DNA of 64,000 nucleotides from Posidonia oceanica (GCA_037176725.1 JAZBRS010000074.1:65538001-65602000); one strand, 5' to 3'. Counted from the first letter of the stretch, positions 1 through 11,849 are shown. The notes: generated by a model from the sequence alone, not told the origin. Numbers and translations: made by a program.

Positions 1-840
1 TGTCTTCCATTATTTTCTTTAATCAACTTTTTACATGAAAATTGCGTAAAGCTCCTCCTCTTGTCCACAAACTGCAAATCTCTCAAACAACTCCCAAAAA
101 TTACGTCAGATATTCTCGCTAATTACTCGTACTAAAATTAACCGCTAGTTTCCGAAAAACCCGGATATTACAAAATGGTAGAAACCTAACCTGATCAAGA
201 AGGGTAGAAACCCTAATGTCGGCAGAACAGGACAACAACCAGAACGACAACTAGCCATATTCCACACACGATTCCTGCAAAGAGGAGGAAAAATAGGGAC
301 AAACTTCTATTTTTGTCTTGGAAAAACAAAAAAAACAAAGGGAAATGGTAGAAACCCTACTTGATTAAGATGGGTTGAAACCCTGACGTAAGTACCAGCA
401 AGGGACAGTAACTAGACCTCCAAACAAGCCACGATCCACACACGATTTCTGCAAAGAGGAGGAAAAACATTAGCAAATCTAGTAAGAAATCATATAGAAA
501 CCTACGCAAAATCGTTGCGAGAAGATGGGGAAGAAACCTGATGCGTTGGTATGGTGTGTCTAATGAGGAGAGGGGGAACATGGGGGATCGTATTGCTTGC
601 AGAACCCATCTTGTCGGAGGGCATTATCACAACGAAATGCATCAGGGATGCTACCTCTAGCCCAACATTGTCAAACGCCGCTCTTCACTGGAGTGAGGTC
701 TTATGGGAGCATCTTGGTGAAATAGAGTGCTACAGTGGTCACTCCATTGTGACTAATCCACGTGAGTGGATGCAAACAAACACTACCTATGTCGAAGCAA
801 TATGTGTGCTCATTGGCTCCCTCCTACCCTCTTAAAATAT
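1..840. other. Upstream flank, no recognised gene
   Basis: This stretch holds a diverged direct duplication (listed separately) and an open frame of 94 codons at 551-835 on the + strand. That frame matches no family I recognise and sits in unremarkable AT-rich sequence, so I do not call it a gene. A G-box core (CACGTG) lies near 759. Nothing else is supported. Confidence 0.4.
175..466. repeat. Diverged direct duplication, about 120-bp units
   Basis: Two units at about 175-293 and 345-466 start with atggtagaaacc and end with a block reading ctgcaaagaggaggaaaaa. In between they share further stretches such as the cacacacgatt block. The units are separated by about 50 bp. Sequence just downstream (about 520-550) has a weaker partial match to the start of the unit. 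Confidence 0.6.
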
Positions 841-954
841 GAAGCTAGGAAGAAAACAAAAAAAATAAGCAGGCGTTTTTGTGTAGGCACTTACAAGGAA
901 GAATCCTTGTAGGTGCATAAGTTCCACTATTGGATACATCTAACGGTTGAGAAT

Positions 955-1370
955 CAAGGAGCGGAGGAGGAGGAGGAGGCGAAGATGGCGGCATAGGCGG
1001 CAGGAGGAGCAGGTGGAGACGGCGGCATAGTGCAGTACACAGGGGAGGAGGAGCAGGCGGAGACGGCAGTGCAAGCGGAGACGGTAGTGCAGCGCAGTAT
1101 ACGAGGGAGGAGGAGTGTGTTGAAGGGGTGGGGAGGCAACAATGAAGAAAAGGAGAACGAGACGACGGAAGAGAAGAAGAAGAGAAGGAGACAGCAACGA
1201 TGGAGAGAGACAAGGAAGTGACAACATGAGGAGAAGGAGGAGAGAGTGGAGGCAACAGTAGGAGAAGGGTGGGGAGGCGGCAGCGGTGAGGAGGAGTGTG
1301 GGGAGACGGCAGCAGGAGGAGGAGGAGGAGAACGTTGGGGAGGCAAGAAAGGAAGGAAAGGAGGAAATTA
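955..1370. repeat. Purine-rich GGA/GAGGAG tract
   Basis: About 400 bp is nearly all purine on the + strand, built of degenerate GGAGGA and GAGACGGCAG-type motifs. Several overlapping open frames on both strands are by-products of low complexity. It ends about 280 bp before the RPA start codon. Confidence 0.8.
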
Positions 1371-1376
1371 TAAAAA
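1369..1376 (+). promoter_or_regulatory. Weak TATA-like site upstream of the RPA gene
   Basis: A TATAAAAA run follows the purine tract. It lies about 280 bp before the start codon and would give a long pyrimidine-rich leader. The surrounding sequence is A-rich, so the match could be chance. Confidence 0.2.
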
Positions 1377-1502
1377 AAATGGAGAAATTTAATCTTAACC
1401 TTTAAAATGATACGTATGTCTAAGATTTTACGTGCCTACGTATACCTACACATGCACTTTCCACCAAAAAAACAAGAGGACCATTCATTTCCCTCCCGAA
1501 AC

Positions 1503-1510
1503 TTGGCGGC
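1503..1510 (+). promoter_or_regulatory. E2F-type site
   Basis: TTGGCGGC fits the plant E2F consensus TTSSCGSS exactly. It lies 143 bp upstream of the start codon. E2F sites of this kind control S-phase genes such as replication proteins, which fits an RPA subunit. Whether it lies in promoter or leader depends on the unmapped transcription start. Confidence 0.5.
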
Positions 1511-1564
1511 TTTTTTTCGCACCTCTAGGGCTTTCAAATCCTCTCTCCTCAGACACCACTTTCT

Positions 1565-1590
1565 CCCCCCCCCCCCCTCTCTCTCTCTCT
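1565..1590 (+). repeat. C run followed by CT microsatellite in the leader
   Basis: A run of 13 C is followed by (CT)n, immediately upstream of the telo-box. Pyrimidine tracts like this are common in plant 5' leaders. Confidence 0.75.
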
Positions 1591-1594
1591 CCCC

Positions 1595-1603
1595 AAACCC
1601 TAA
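1595..1603 (+). promoter_or_regulatory. Telo-box
   Basis: AAACCCTAA, the plant telo-box, lies 50 bp before the start codon. It is typical of the promoters and leaders of replication, translation and cell-cycle genes, often together with E2F sites. Confidence 0.55.
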
Positions 1604-1652
1604 CAACCGACCCATCCCCCCCTCCCCCACCATTCCGATCTCCGAAGTGGAA

Positions 1653-4600
1653 ATGGAAGGAGGGATCGCTCTGACGAGGGGCGCCATCGCCGACATAACC
1701 AACATGGTGCCGGAGATCACGCTGGCGAGGCCGACCGTCCAGGTGATCGACCTCAGGCTCGTCCAGACCGCCCATAACAACACGGAGAGGTACCGGATGA
1801 TGCTCTCCGACGGCGTGCACGCGCAGCAGGCCATGCTGGCCACGCAGATGAACAAGATGGTCAAGGCCGGGGTGCTCAACAAGGGCTCTGTTGTTCAGCT
1901 CAACGAGTTCATTTGCAACCTCATCCAGGGCCGCAAGTGAGTCAGCTACCGAAACAACAACAAAAAAAGGAATTCTAGTCCTTTATTTTTCGTATTTATC
2001 CTTGGTTTATGGTCTAAATAAGCCGTGATTTTCTCAAGGAAAGTTTCAAAATTGTGACTTTTCTTGTGTGTGGGATCTGTGTAAAATTTTAGTTTTAAAG
2101 TTTATGGCGTTTTTGCTCTCAATGTTCAGTGTTTTTCAAACCTAGTGTCGTTTCTGGAGTTGATTTTTGTAAGACTGCTGCCTCTGGTAAAAGATTTGGG
2201 TTGAGATTTGAGAATACTTGGAAGTGGATAGTCTGCTAAAGAACAGTTCTTTTGCAAAGTCATTGGGTTTTGGTTGGTTGTGCTATGCCTCTGAATACAT
2301 CGGATTCTGAATTCATTTGTTATGGTTTTTGATACTAAGATTTCAAAGGTCCCTTTTGGACGAGGAGGGAATGTGGGATCTTGCGTTGTGACCATGGTCT
2401 CCTTTTGCTTTGTCGTTTTTGTTTTTGAGGTAGATAAGTTATTAAATAGGAGACTCAAGAGTAGAAACAGAAGTAGTTGTGGAGCACTAGTTGGTAGTTT
2501 CACCTTCAAACTGTGTTTTTTTAGATTATAACATATCTCATTGAAAAAACTCAACAGCAATGAGATAAGTGGAGAAGCGTCTTTCTGAGAAATACATCTT
2601 GTATTAGGAAACTTGCCATCTTGAACAGGCTGCTTTTCCAGTACATATCAGAAACATGATTATGTTAGTCCAAGTGTTTGCCTTATAGTGCTCTCTTTTG
2701 GGAGATTAATTTTAGTGACATGTTCAATGTGAACATTGATTATAATTATAAATGGGTCTTAGAAACATGACTATGGTATTCAACGGGCTACCTATCCAGT
2801 ATATGTCAGAAACATGACTATGTAAGTTAGTCCAAGAATGCATATTGTTGCCTTTTTACCCTCTCTTTTGAATAGTTTGAAAGTGAAACTTAGTTGAAGT
2901 TATGTAGATATAGATTTTGGATGAGTTTTAAGTGTAGTTCCCAACACTTTATAAAATTTGAAATTATTAATGAGTTTGAAGTGAATTTTACTCCTACAAA
3001 CTTGAAGTTTTAAGTTATTTAGACTTATATTTTGGATGAGTTTCAACTATACTGCCCAACACTTTAGGAAGATTTAGAATCTTTAAGCCACGAGCTTAAT
3101 TTTGAATAGTTTGAAGTGAATTTTATCACTATAAAATTGAAGTTTTATTGTTGAGACCTGTTTGAGTGGTTGTGGCCTGACTGTGAACCTGATTGGGTTT
3201 ATGGGTGATATGTTTTAAAGTATACTTTAGTGACAGTTTAACTTTGTAATTTTGTTGTTGTTCATTTTCTCTTTGTCATTAACAACAAATTTGAGATGGA
3301 TCATGTATATCTATATGATCCTATACATTTTTCTCCTGATATTTTCTACTATAATTTTTAATTAGGTTATCAATGATGAAATTGATCCAACTGGGTTGTG
3401 AACCGGTTGAACCAATTAATGATACATTCCAAATGATGTCAGCTTGGGTCTAAAATCCTATACCACTAGGCAATTCAAATATTATATACAAAATTATCTC
3501 CAATTATATCTCCTTAAAACCTTTTTTTTTTCAATATACATGTGGATTAGCCTTATGGTGCCTCTGTGTCTCTGCCACTGTAATAACCTAGTTACCTCTT
3601 TCATGATGGCCAGGATCATTATTGTTATGAAGTTGGATATACTTGTAGAAACCTGTGATACCATTGGGGAACCAAGAAATTATGATGCTGGTTCTGCAGG
3701 CATACAAGTACACTTGCCCATGCCAAACACATCATATTCTGGGAGTAACCAGAGTATATTGGCTGGAAATCCACACTATAATGGTGGTTCTGTTGGTCCA
3801 GTTGCTGGACGAAATAACACTACTGGTATGTATATGCAACCCAAGACCGAGACTGTGACTACTAGCAGCAGTTTTGGTGGTGGATCTTTCTCACCCCAGA
3901 ATGCTGCCTATTCAGCACCCTCCTATTCAAAAGCAGGTCCAGATATGAGAACTTATGGGAATTCTTCTCAAAATGTAAGTAACCAGAGGTTCCAAAATTC
4001 AGGGATGTCTGGAGATTCATATCCACCTACTAGCACTTATGGGCGATCCATGCCCACATATCAACAGGCACAGCCTCCACCATTATACCAGAATAGAGGA
4101 CCAATTGCTAAAAATGAAGCCCCTGCTCGTATAATTCCTATTGCTGCTTTGAATCCTTATCAGGGTAGATGGACAATCAAAGCCAGGGTAACAGCAAAAG
4201 GGGAACTGAGACATTACAACAATCCCAGAGGGGATGGTAAAGTATTTTCTTTTGATCTTCTTGATTCAGATGGTGGAGAGATACGTGTGACATGCTTTAA
4301 TACTGTAGCAGATCAATTTTATGATCAGATTGATGCTGGAAAAGTGTATTTCATATCAAGAGGAAGCCTGAAACCTGCTCGGAAGGAGTTTAATCATCTC
4401 AATAATGACTATGAAATTTTCTTGGAGAGTATGTCTACAATTCAACCTTGCTTGGAGGAGGATAATTCTATACCCAAACAGCAATTAAATTTTCGATCTA
4501 TAAGTGAGATTGAAGGCATAGAAAACAATTTAATGGTTGATCTTATTGGTGTTGTGTCATCAATTAATCCAGTTAGTACAATAATGAAGAAAAATGGAAG

Positions 4601-6113
4601 TGAAACTCTCAAAAGATCTCTCAATATGAAGGACAAGTCTGGCCGTAGTGTTGAAATAACTTTTTGGGGAAGATTTTGCAATGTAGAAGGACAGCAGTTG
4701 CAGAATATGTGTGACTCAGGTGTCTTTCCTATTTTAGCTATTAAATCGGGTAGAGTAAGTGACTTTGGTGGGAAATCTGTTGGAACAATATCTACAAGCC
4801 AGTTATTCATTGATCCTGACTTTCCTGAGGCACATAAGTTAAAAGACTGGTACCTTAGGGAAGGTAAAAATGAGACATCCCCTTCAATATCCCGGGAGAT
4901 GTCATCTATGGGAAGGACAGATGTCCGCAAGACTGTCTCACAAATCAAAGATGAAGGTCTAGGGAGATCTGAAAAACCTGATTGGATTTCAGTCAAAGCA
5001 ACCGTTTCGTTCATCAAAACTGACAACTTCTGTTACACAGCGTGCCCTTTGTCATTGGGGGACAGACAATGCAACAAGAAGGTTAACAACAATGGTGATG
5101 GAAATTGGCATTGTGATCGATGTGATCAAACTTTCCCAGAGTGTGATTATAGGTATCTTCTTCAGCTCCAGATACAAGACCACACAGGAGTGACGTGGGT
5201 CACCGCATTTCAGGAAGGTGGTGAGCAAATCATGGGAGTTTCAGCGAAGGAGTTGTATTCATTTAAATATGAAGAGCAGGATGATGTGAAGCTTACTGAT
5301 GTTATACGGGGAGTACTTTTCAACCAGTACTCTTTCAAGCTGAAAATAAAAGAAGAAACTTTCAGTGATGAGCAGCGTGTGAAATCAACCGTTGTAAAAG
5401 CAGCAAAGGTAGATCCTTTGTCAGAGGGCAGGTATCTTCTGGGTCTGATAGACAAGATGCTGTTAGGAGAAGATGCTAGTGCAATCCCTGGAAGGACTGG
5501 AAGTGTACCATCTGATTCTGGAACACCTTATGCTACTTACAGTAATGTGCAAACTACATATGGTGTTGGAAACAGTCCAAGCTGTAGCAGTGGAGCTGGC
5601 AGATATGGGATGGAGGGACAGCGAACACATGAAGCAGGGCAACATGTGAGTGAATATGGAAATGCTACAGGTTATGGTGTTGGTAATAGAGGGCAAGCTG
5701 TCTGCAACACCTGTGGCTCTGTTGGCCACATTTCTCAAAATTGCCCGAGGTTAATTGGTGGGCCGAGTCGGCAAATGGGAGGTGGATTTGCCAATAGGTC
5801 GTCTAATACTGTAATGACTGGAGGCAATGCCTCTGGTGGTGCATCTGATAATTGCTACAAATGTCAACAACCTGGGCATTGGGCTAGAGACTGCCCAGCA
5901 TCAAGTGCAATCCCTTCAGCCTATAGAAGTGGTATGGACCAGGTGGTTGGAGGCAATGCCCCTGGTGGTGCATCTGGTAATTGCTACAAATGCCAACAAC
6001 CTGGGCATTGGGCTAGAGACTGCCCAGGGTCAAATGCAATCCCTTCAGCATATATAAGTGGTAATGCCCCTGGACAATATGGATTTCCAAGGGAACAAAT
6101 GGGTGGCTTTTGA
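1653..6113 (+). CDS. Replication protein A 70-kDa subunit, zinc-knuckle (RPA1C) type
   Basis: Large subunit of the single-stranded-DNA-binding complex RPA, acting in nuclear replication, repair and recombination. Exon 1 is 1653-1936 and exon 2 is 3614-6113, joined in phase 2, giving 927 residues. Order: N-terminal RPA1N fold (about 1-117); Gly/Ser/Tyr-rich linker; OB-fold DBD-A (from about 278); DBD-B (about 400-495); DBD-C (about 550-710) with a four-Cys zinc ribbon at 572, 581, 595 and 598; then a glycine-rich tail with three CX2CX4HX4C zinc knuckles (792-805, 842-855, 885-898). The knuckles place it with plant RPA1C/RPA1E, linked to repair and meiosis, rather than the replication-type RPA1B/D; the 1C versus 1E choice is less sure. 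The first Met follows the telo-box and begins the conserved RPA1N segment. Exon 1 is GC-rich and exon 2 AT-rich. No frameshift or premature stop is seen. Confidence 0.93.
1937..3613 (+). other. RPA intron 1 (1677 bp, phase 2)
   Basis: The donor is GTGAGT after CGCAA and the acceptor is CCAG before GATCATT. The split codon restores Lys and joins ...NLIQGRK to IIIVMKLDIL, which is how RPA70 N-terminal domains run. An open frame continues upstream of the acceptor from about 3444, but that part is intronic read-through with no family similarity. The intron is AT-rich and shows nothing else. Confidence 0.88.
5820..6062 (+). repeat. Duplicated zinc-knuckle module in the RPA tail
   Basis: Two 114-bp copies (5820-5933 and 5949-6062) each encode one knuckle plus its linker, offset by 129 bp. 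They are nearly identical at the DNA level, including silent positions, so the duplication or a gene conversion is recent. The first knuckle (from about 5702) is clearly different in sequence. Confidence 0.85.
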
Positions 6114-8640
6114 ATCTTACAAAGGTGAATCTCTTGGAAAATCAGTGGTGCTTGACGTTGCTTGCCACAGCCAGCAGGTTGTTCTGTACATCGAAATATA
6201 GACCACTCTGTTAAGTACTGCTTGTATCCATAGAAATATATCTCAACTGCCCCAGGAGGTCCTATTTTCGTTGTGATAGTCTCTGAAAATGACTGAAGGT
6301 ATGCTTTCTTGTGTTTATTTGCTAAAGTTGTCACCTTATATTGTATATTCGGGTTATTTGCTTAATCTCTCAAATTATTCCTCTTTATCATTCCAAGAAC
6401 AGACTTCTCTTTTTAGGCATTTTCATGGGTAAAAATGTTTCATGTCTGCTTTAAATAACACTGATTAGTGCTGGGAATCTGTATTTCCTTGGTTTAAAAA
6501 ATTGGTTGTTGCGAAACAGAAATTTTTCGTGGAGGGGTGAAAAGTTTTATAAATTTAAAAATTACAGTAATTAGTGTTTGTTAAAATCTACCAGGAAATT
6601 TTGAAAAAGTAAATTCCAGATTTTAGATCAAAAAATCTAAAATTCCTACTCATGGAAGGACTTTGCAGGAGGATATGACATGCTGCATATAGTGGAGAAT
6701 ATAAGAGGGATTGTAGTGGTTCATTTGGAAAAATGAGCAAGACACTAAAGAATGGCACGTCATTTTTAAATTTGTTGTGGTTTGAGTTGATAACACGGAA
6801 CATTTCCTCCAAAAGGTGATAAATATTAATTTTCCATTAAAAAACTCGATCAAATAATTATTATTCTTGTAAAGAACAAATACCGTAATCCGGCAAGTTG
6901 CAAACATTACAACACAAGAACGTTACTATTGTCAATGGAACGTGTTGGATGAGATTAATGAGTTATTTTTGAGTAAGGATAAGCTCTCACCAAATTCCTT
7001 TGTTTTTCTTTTCTATGTAAATGGTTTCATAGAACGGGTTTTTACAATTTACATATTCTATTTTATAGGCAACACCTATTTACTACTGCCAAAAAAACAC
7101 AGTTTTCTTGATCACTGAGTAATCTGTTTTTAGCATTATTGAATTTCTTATCAAAATCTCAAAATGACTAGAGTTCTAGTTTCTGGACGCTACATATGTT
7201 ACTGATCAAATTCCTTCCACTTCCATAGCCGTGAACTTGTGATTTGATTACGTTTCTGTTATTATGTTTGGGTAGTTTTATGTTTTCATGCGAGACTTGT
7301 ATGAAATATGTTGAGGTATTAGTTAAATATGTAGAAAAATTTTCTACTGTTTTATCTTGTGCATTGTTTAGTAACAATCATGGCTCAAGTAATGTTTTGA
7401 CTATCACATGGCAATGCTTTAACATAAGAAACATATTTGAATAATGCATCTACACAATATTATGGTAACATCGATATCTACGTGTAACTACTCCCAACTA
7501 TCTGATTTTTCTTAGGGTTATAGGGGAAGTACACATTTTTAAATGTAAAGAACAGATGTTTAAAAAACGTGCCATGTGGAAGTAGATTGGCTTATTTGAT
7601 AGTGAGTTAAGCTCATTTGTCAATATTTGGAGTAGTTCAGACTCATTTGTTAGTATGCAAATACTACTTTCTTATTATGCATTGCAGTGACGAATCAATT
7701 AATTATTCCTAGGATAATCGTAGAATTATGTTAAAGCATATACTCAAATATGGTATGATATGAGCTCACCAGTTGGATTTTTTCGTTCTATATAAGGTTC
7801 AAACAAAAGAAAAACCAAATCTTTAATATTGGTCAATGTTGTCTAACTTATCTACAAATAAAAACTAAAATTTCATGAAACTTATTTTTACACTATTATT
7901 GATAGTCAAATAATGAAAAAAGTTTCAATTGCCATTTAAAAATTTCAATTGATTAAAACTAAAGCACCAATACTTAAGATTTCTTCTTATCAAAAAATGT
8001 GAACATTGTTTGATTGTAACAAAAGAATCATCCAAATTGCATAATATTTTGTGTGTAAACATCCATGAAACCTAGAAAAACATAAACGATTTGGGTTTTC
8101 CATTTTCAGTATAATGTTATATCTCACAAATTTCACAAGAAGTTGACCTCATTAGTTAAAAATGCTAATGACAAAAAATTAAGCTTAATATCAAGAATGA
8201 TATAATGAATAGTTGCTCTAATATTTAAAAAAAAAAACATGAAAAGTAAAATAATGTACCAAAGCTAGTAAAAAAATATACTTGATATGATTGAACAAAT
8301 ATAACAAGAAAATTTTTACGATACACTAGCACATATTGTTTGTGTCAAGGAAACCAAATGAAAGGAAAATATAGTGTCAAAAGGAAAATAAGGGAAGGAT
8401 TTTATTTTCTGTTTGATTCCAATAAAAGTGTTTGTGTACATATGGAAAGTATGGAAAAATATTTTTCTTTTATAGTATACTTTAGCATTGTTAGGTGTCC
8501 ATCTTGTATTTTAGCAAAATACTATTTTTAGATCTACATTTCACCACCAACATATGTCAACCTTGGTTGTTACCATACACCGAGTGTAATGTAACATCTC
8601 CAATATAACAAATATACCAAACGAGCTTTCCACTTACCTT
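6114..8640. other. 3' flank and AT-rich intergenic sequence
   Basis: The first 200-300 bp is probably the RPA 3' UTR; no canonical AATAAA is evident. The rest is AT-rich with short open frames only. I saw no gene, tandem repeat or clear transposon end here. Confidence 0.5.
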
Positions 8641-9157
8641 TGTAAGTTTTCCTTACAATGGTCTTACAAGTGGCCGTTCCGGATGCTCTCTAGTTCCTCT
8701 TCTTGTTTCTGTTTCTCTTTGTCCTTGTCTTCCTAGTTTCTTCTCCCTTCTTACGTTCTATTTGAGTTTCTGCCCCATTGAAGTTATTTTTACATGGTTG
8801 ACATAGTCTCGACACCGATTACGACACATAGCTTCGAAATTAGCTTGACTCCTCTATGTCTGAGTCTTCAATATGACGGTACTTTAATTGAACCATTCGG
8901 TTGTGTGACAACGTCTCGAAATCGAATATGTTCACCTTTCCTACCACTTGACTATGCGATAAATTCCCGAAACCAAGTAGGTCCCACATTTTGGCTGTGT
9001 GACAATCTCCCGAAACCAAAAGGTGTTTTCTAATTTCTTTCATCCTTAGTGGTTGACTGTTTGAGAGCAAACTCCTCATTTCAGGAAATGTTCAATAAGA
9101 TATCATTCTTACCTTGGAGCTAATCTTGTTCTAAGATCAACTCCAAGGAGGGGCATA
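8640..9157 (+). mobile_element. 3' internal remnant of an LTR retrotransposon
   Basis: The sequence ends in a purine-rich tract, ccaaggagggg, directly before an LTR start (TGTAGGTATCCC). That is the layout of a polypurine tract and 3' LTR. A loose motif built on cgaaacc or cgaaatcg recurs about every 50 bp between 8835 and 9020. No coding domain is recognisable, and the left boundary is a guess. Confidence 0.4.
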
Positions 9158-10880
9158 TGTAGGTATCCCATTTTTCGTATTTCTAAAAGTCAATTAAGGA
9201 TAGGAAACTTTGAGGTACTTTAAATCACATAACTAAAGATATTTAACACATCTTTCAGATTTTTTATAATTTTTTTAAAAACATTACTTAATGTGAGGTT
9301 GTTAGTTGTGGTAGAGCTAATACTTTCATTCGACTCAGACTAGTGGAAGTTTGAATACCTTAAACAGTATTTAATGCGAGTTTATTAGCTGTGGCAGAGT
9401 TAATACTCGTTGAACTCAAATTAATGGTTGATTTGAGTATTTTAATATTAAAGAAAATATTTTTATCATCTTATGAAATTTCTGAGATTATTCTGGACTT
9501 TAACACATCTTTTTGGATTAATATAAAAGACAGGAGAAAAACTGCAAAAAAACCCACTCGTTATCTCTAAGACAATCGACAGGTCTAGTCGCCACCCTCA
9601 TTAGCAACTAGACTCGTCGCTACCCATATAGGCAACGAATATCTGGGTGTCCACTCTTACAATATTTTGTCATCCTGGGCTTTACTATATTATATGGGAT
9701 TTTTCTAAAACAATCTACTAATTTTTCCCATAATGATTAATATTTCTACCATTTTCCTAGCAATTAAATATGATCTTCTTGGTAAATATATTTAAAGATA
9801 GCAACTAATTCAGGAAAATTCTAGAATGTAGATGACATTAAGTTTAAAAAGATATATCTTTATTTTGGTTAGAAAAACGAGATTTTAAGTTGGTTATGAC
9901 ATTTTTAAATGTTATAACTAAATTTAATTCAAAATAATATTTAAAAATGAAGATAAATCCAAAATATCTAAGTAGTTACGAATTTAGACTAAGTAAAAAA
10001 TATCCAACTTCTCCCACGAAATTATAGAAGATATTAATTTTAAATATGAGTAACTTAATTAGTAAGTTTGTGTTTCAATTTAAAATTCCCTATAAATATC
10101 TTTTCGTTATGGAGAAAATTTAAAAATGGAGACTAAGTCTTAGACGATTGCTAGGTTCATAACAAATTAGTTTGGGATTTTTAATTTCAAATATTTTGAA
10201 TTTTAAAGCTTGTTGCCTGTTATTGCAACGATTAGCTTAAACTGATTATTTTATTACCTTTTAATTGATTTTCTGCGCCAAGAAAATAAAATATCTACGT
10301 TTGTCTCCGTTACATGCGGCAACGAGTTAAAATATCTAATTTAAAATTTTAAAAATTTAAATTTGGATTTAAAATTGAATTTAAGATAATATCTCCTCGT
10401 TTTCCTACGAGATATGATGCTAAAATATTTTATAAATACCCCATTGATCTAGAATTATAGGGGAGGTTTGAGAGAATCTGAAGGGGAGGCTTTTTAGAAG
10501 AAAGTGAGAGTTTTTGGAAGAGAAAAACAGGAGAGATCTAGATTTGGAGAGTGCCTTGTGAGAGCCATATAGTGGAGAGATTCTGTGAGATATAGAGTCC
10601 TACTCCATCAATTCCTTGAGTGAAAACCTAAATCCAAAGAGATTGTGCCCATTCTAAGCAAAACGCGTCTACGGAGTTCTGTCCACGACTCTACTTCCTC
10701 ATCCTACGCCACGTAGCACAATGGTGAATGAAGTATTTGTTCCAATCTCTACTTTTTTTTATATTACATCATTTTCTTAAATAGGCCATTACATATGCAT
10801 GCAAGGAACCACCATCCCTGGTTTGTATTATTTGCATTTGTTTATGTTATTTATCACATTTCTAAGATTATTTACTACAC
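9158..10880 (+). mobile_element. AT-rich 3' LTR, + strand
   Basis: It starts with TGTAGGTATCCC right after a polypurine tract, much like the TGTAGATACCCC start of the Tat-type LTRs further right. A strong TATA box (TATAAATACCCC) lies at about 10431-10442, followed by leader-like sequence. Two diverged units of about 85 bp lie at 9284-9450. The right end is not resolved: a CA end near 10721 or anywhere to about 10880 would be possible. Confidence 0.5.
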
Positions 10881-10914
10881 CTGTAAAGCTAATCTAGATC
10901 TGCCTTATCTATTT

Positions 10915-11849
10915 TGAAGAGAAGGAATATGCCACGTAACACAAGGATGCTGCTGGACGACATCCTATCGTTGATCTAGTGAAACCGAGGACCCACACCA
11001 CAACCATATTTGCATCTCTCGAAGGCATCTTGTCTGCCAGCACTGCAAATCGATATGTCGCGATCACAAGTGTCGTTGATGAACGTGGAAGTGCCGACGT
11101 CATCATCAACACATCCCAAATCTACATTCCACATGTACCTTTCACCAAGAAGAGAACCCAACATGCAGCGAGCTCCCAACGTTCTAGAGCTCCACGAAAC
11201 CTCTACATGCTCTTCCCCATGCTCCCTCTGGGCTCCCACGATCCCTAGCCACACATGCAATGCCAAAGATCCAACGATGAGTGCATTCATGCATGGAAGA
11301 AGGGAAAGGAAAGAGGAAGAAGAAAAAAGAACCAATACTACACTTACCCCCACTTCTCCGGGTTGCAGCACCTCCTCAAGCCAAGTCCTTCGACTGGACA
11401 CGACACCCAGAGCAGCAAGAGACTGCTGGAGTTCCATCGTCACACTCATCAACAACATGCATGAAGAAGAACCCAACATGCAAGCACACCTTCTTCTCCA
11501 ACATGCAAGCTCCATGCAACCCTCATCTCTCTCCCACTCTTGCCAGACAAGGAAGAAGAAGAGAAAGAAAACAAGAGAGGAGGCGACCACTGGCACCTAT
11601 ATAAGTAGTAGGCACAAACAGTGCTTCTTGGACACGACTCGAGGCATTAAATGCAAGCTCGCTTGCATTTTACATAAGATGCGCCACATGCTGCATTTTA
11701 CACCTAGGAATCTAGAAATCACTAATGCATGTGTAGAATGCAGCTAACTCTACATCTTATATAAAATGTCCCATTTTTAGCCTCTAACACACTAGGATTC
11801 CAAATTAAATCCCTAGCCTAAAATATTGCTAAAAATTCGGGTCGTTACA
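10915..11849 (-). mobile_element. LTR or LTR fragment, - strand
   Basis: Read on the - strand it begins TGTAACGACCCG at 11849, a start common to plant Ty3/gypsy LTRs. It has a TATATAGG box near 11598-11605, followed by pyrimidine-rich leader-like sequence. The left end is unclear: a 7-bp match (agagaag) occurs at 11850 and again near 10917, which could be a target duplication, but no clean TG terminus lies beside it. Several frames are open here by composition only, and no domain is seen. Confidence 0.4.

Larger units (their letters stand above)
882..1456. mobile_element. Possible MITE or foldback element next to the RPA promoter
   Basis: The left side reads gtgtaggcacttacaagg and itself folds into a hairpin: arms at 887-899 and 904-916 are complementary except for one base. 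The right side (about 1385-1456) resembles the reverse complement of the left side over about 65 bp, with gaps, and ends in cctacaca. Terminal similarity of this kind suggests a degenerate inverted-repeat element filled with the purine tract. No clear target duplication was found, so this is tentative. Confidence 0.3.

Noticed and set aside
551..835. 94-codon + strand frame upstream of RPA
   Set aside because: No family recognised and no promoter or splice context; I mention it only as an open frame.
845..1346. - strand Ser/Pro/Leu-rich frames of up to 136 codons
   Set aside because: They are the complement of the GGA-rich tract and have no family similarity.
3444..3613. N-terminal extension of the RPA exon 2 frame
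   Set aside because: The sequence before 3614 is hydrophobic, unlike RPA, and a good acceptor at 3612-3613 restores the conserved N-terminal domain from exon 1.
10976..11747. + and - strand frames of 206 and 245 codons
   Set aside because: They lie in an LTR with a TATA box and no recognisable domain; they overlap each other on opposite strands.
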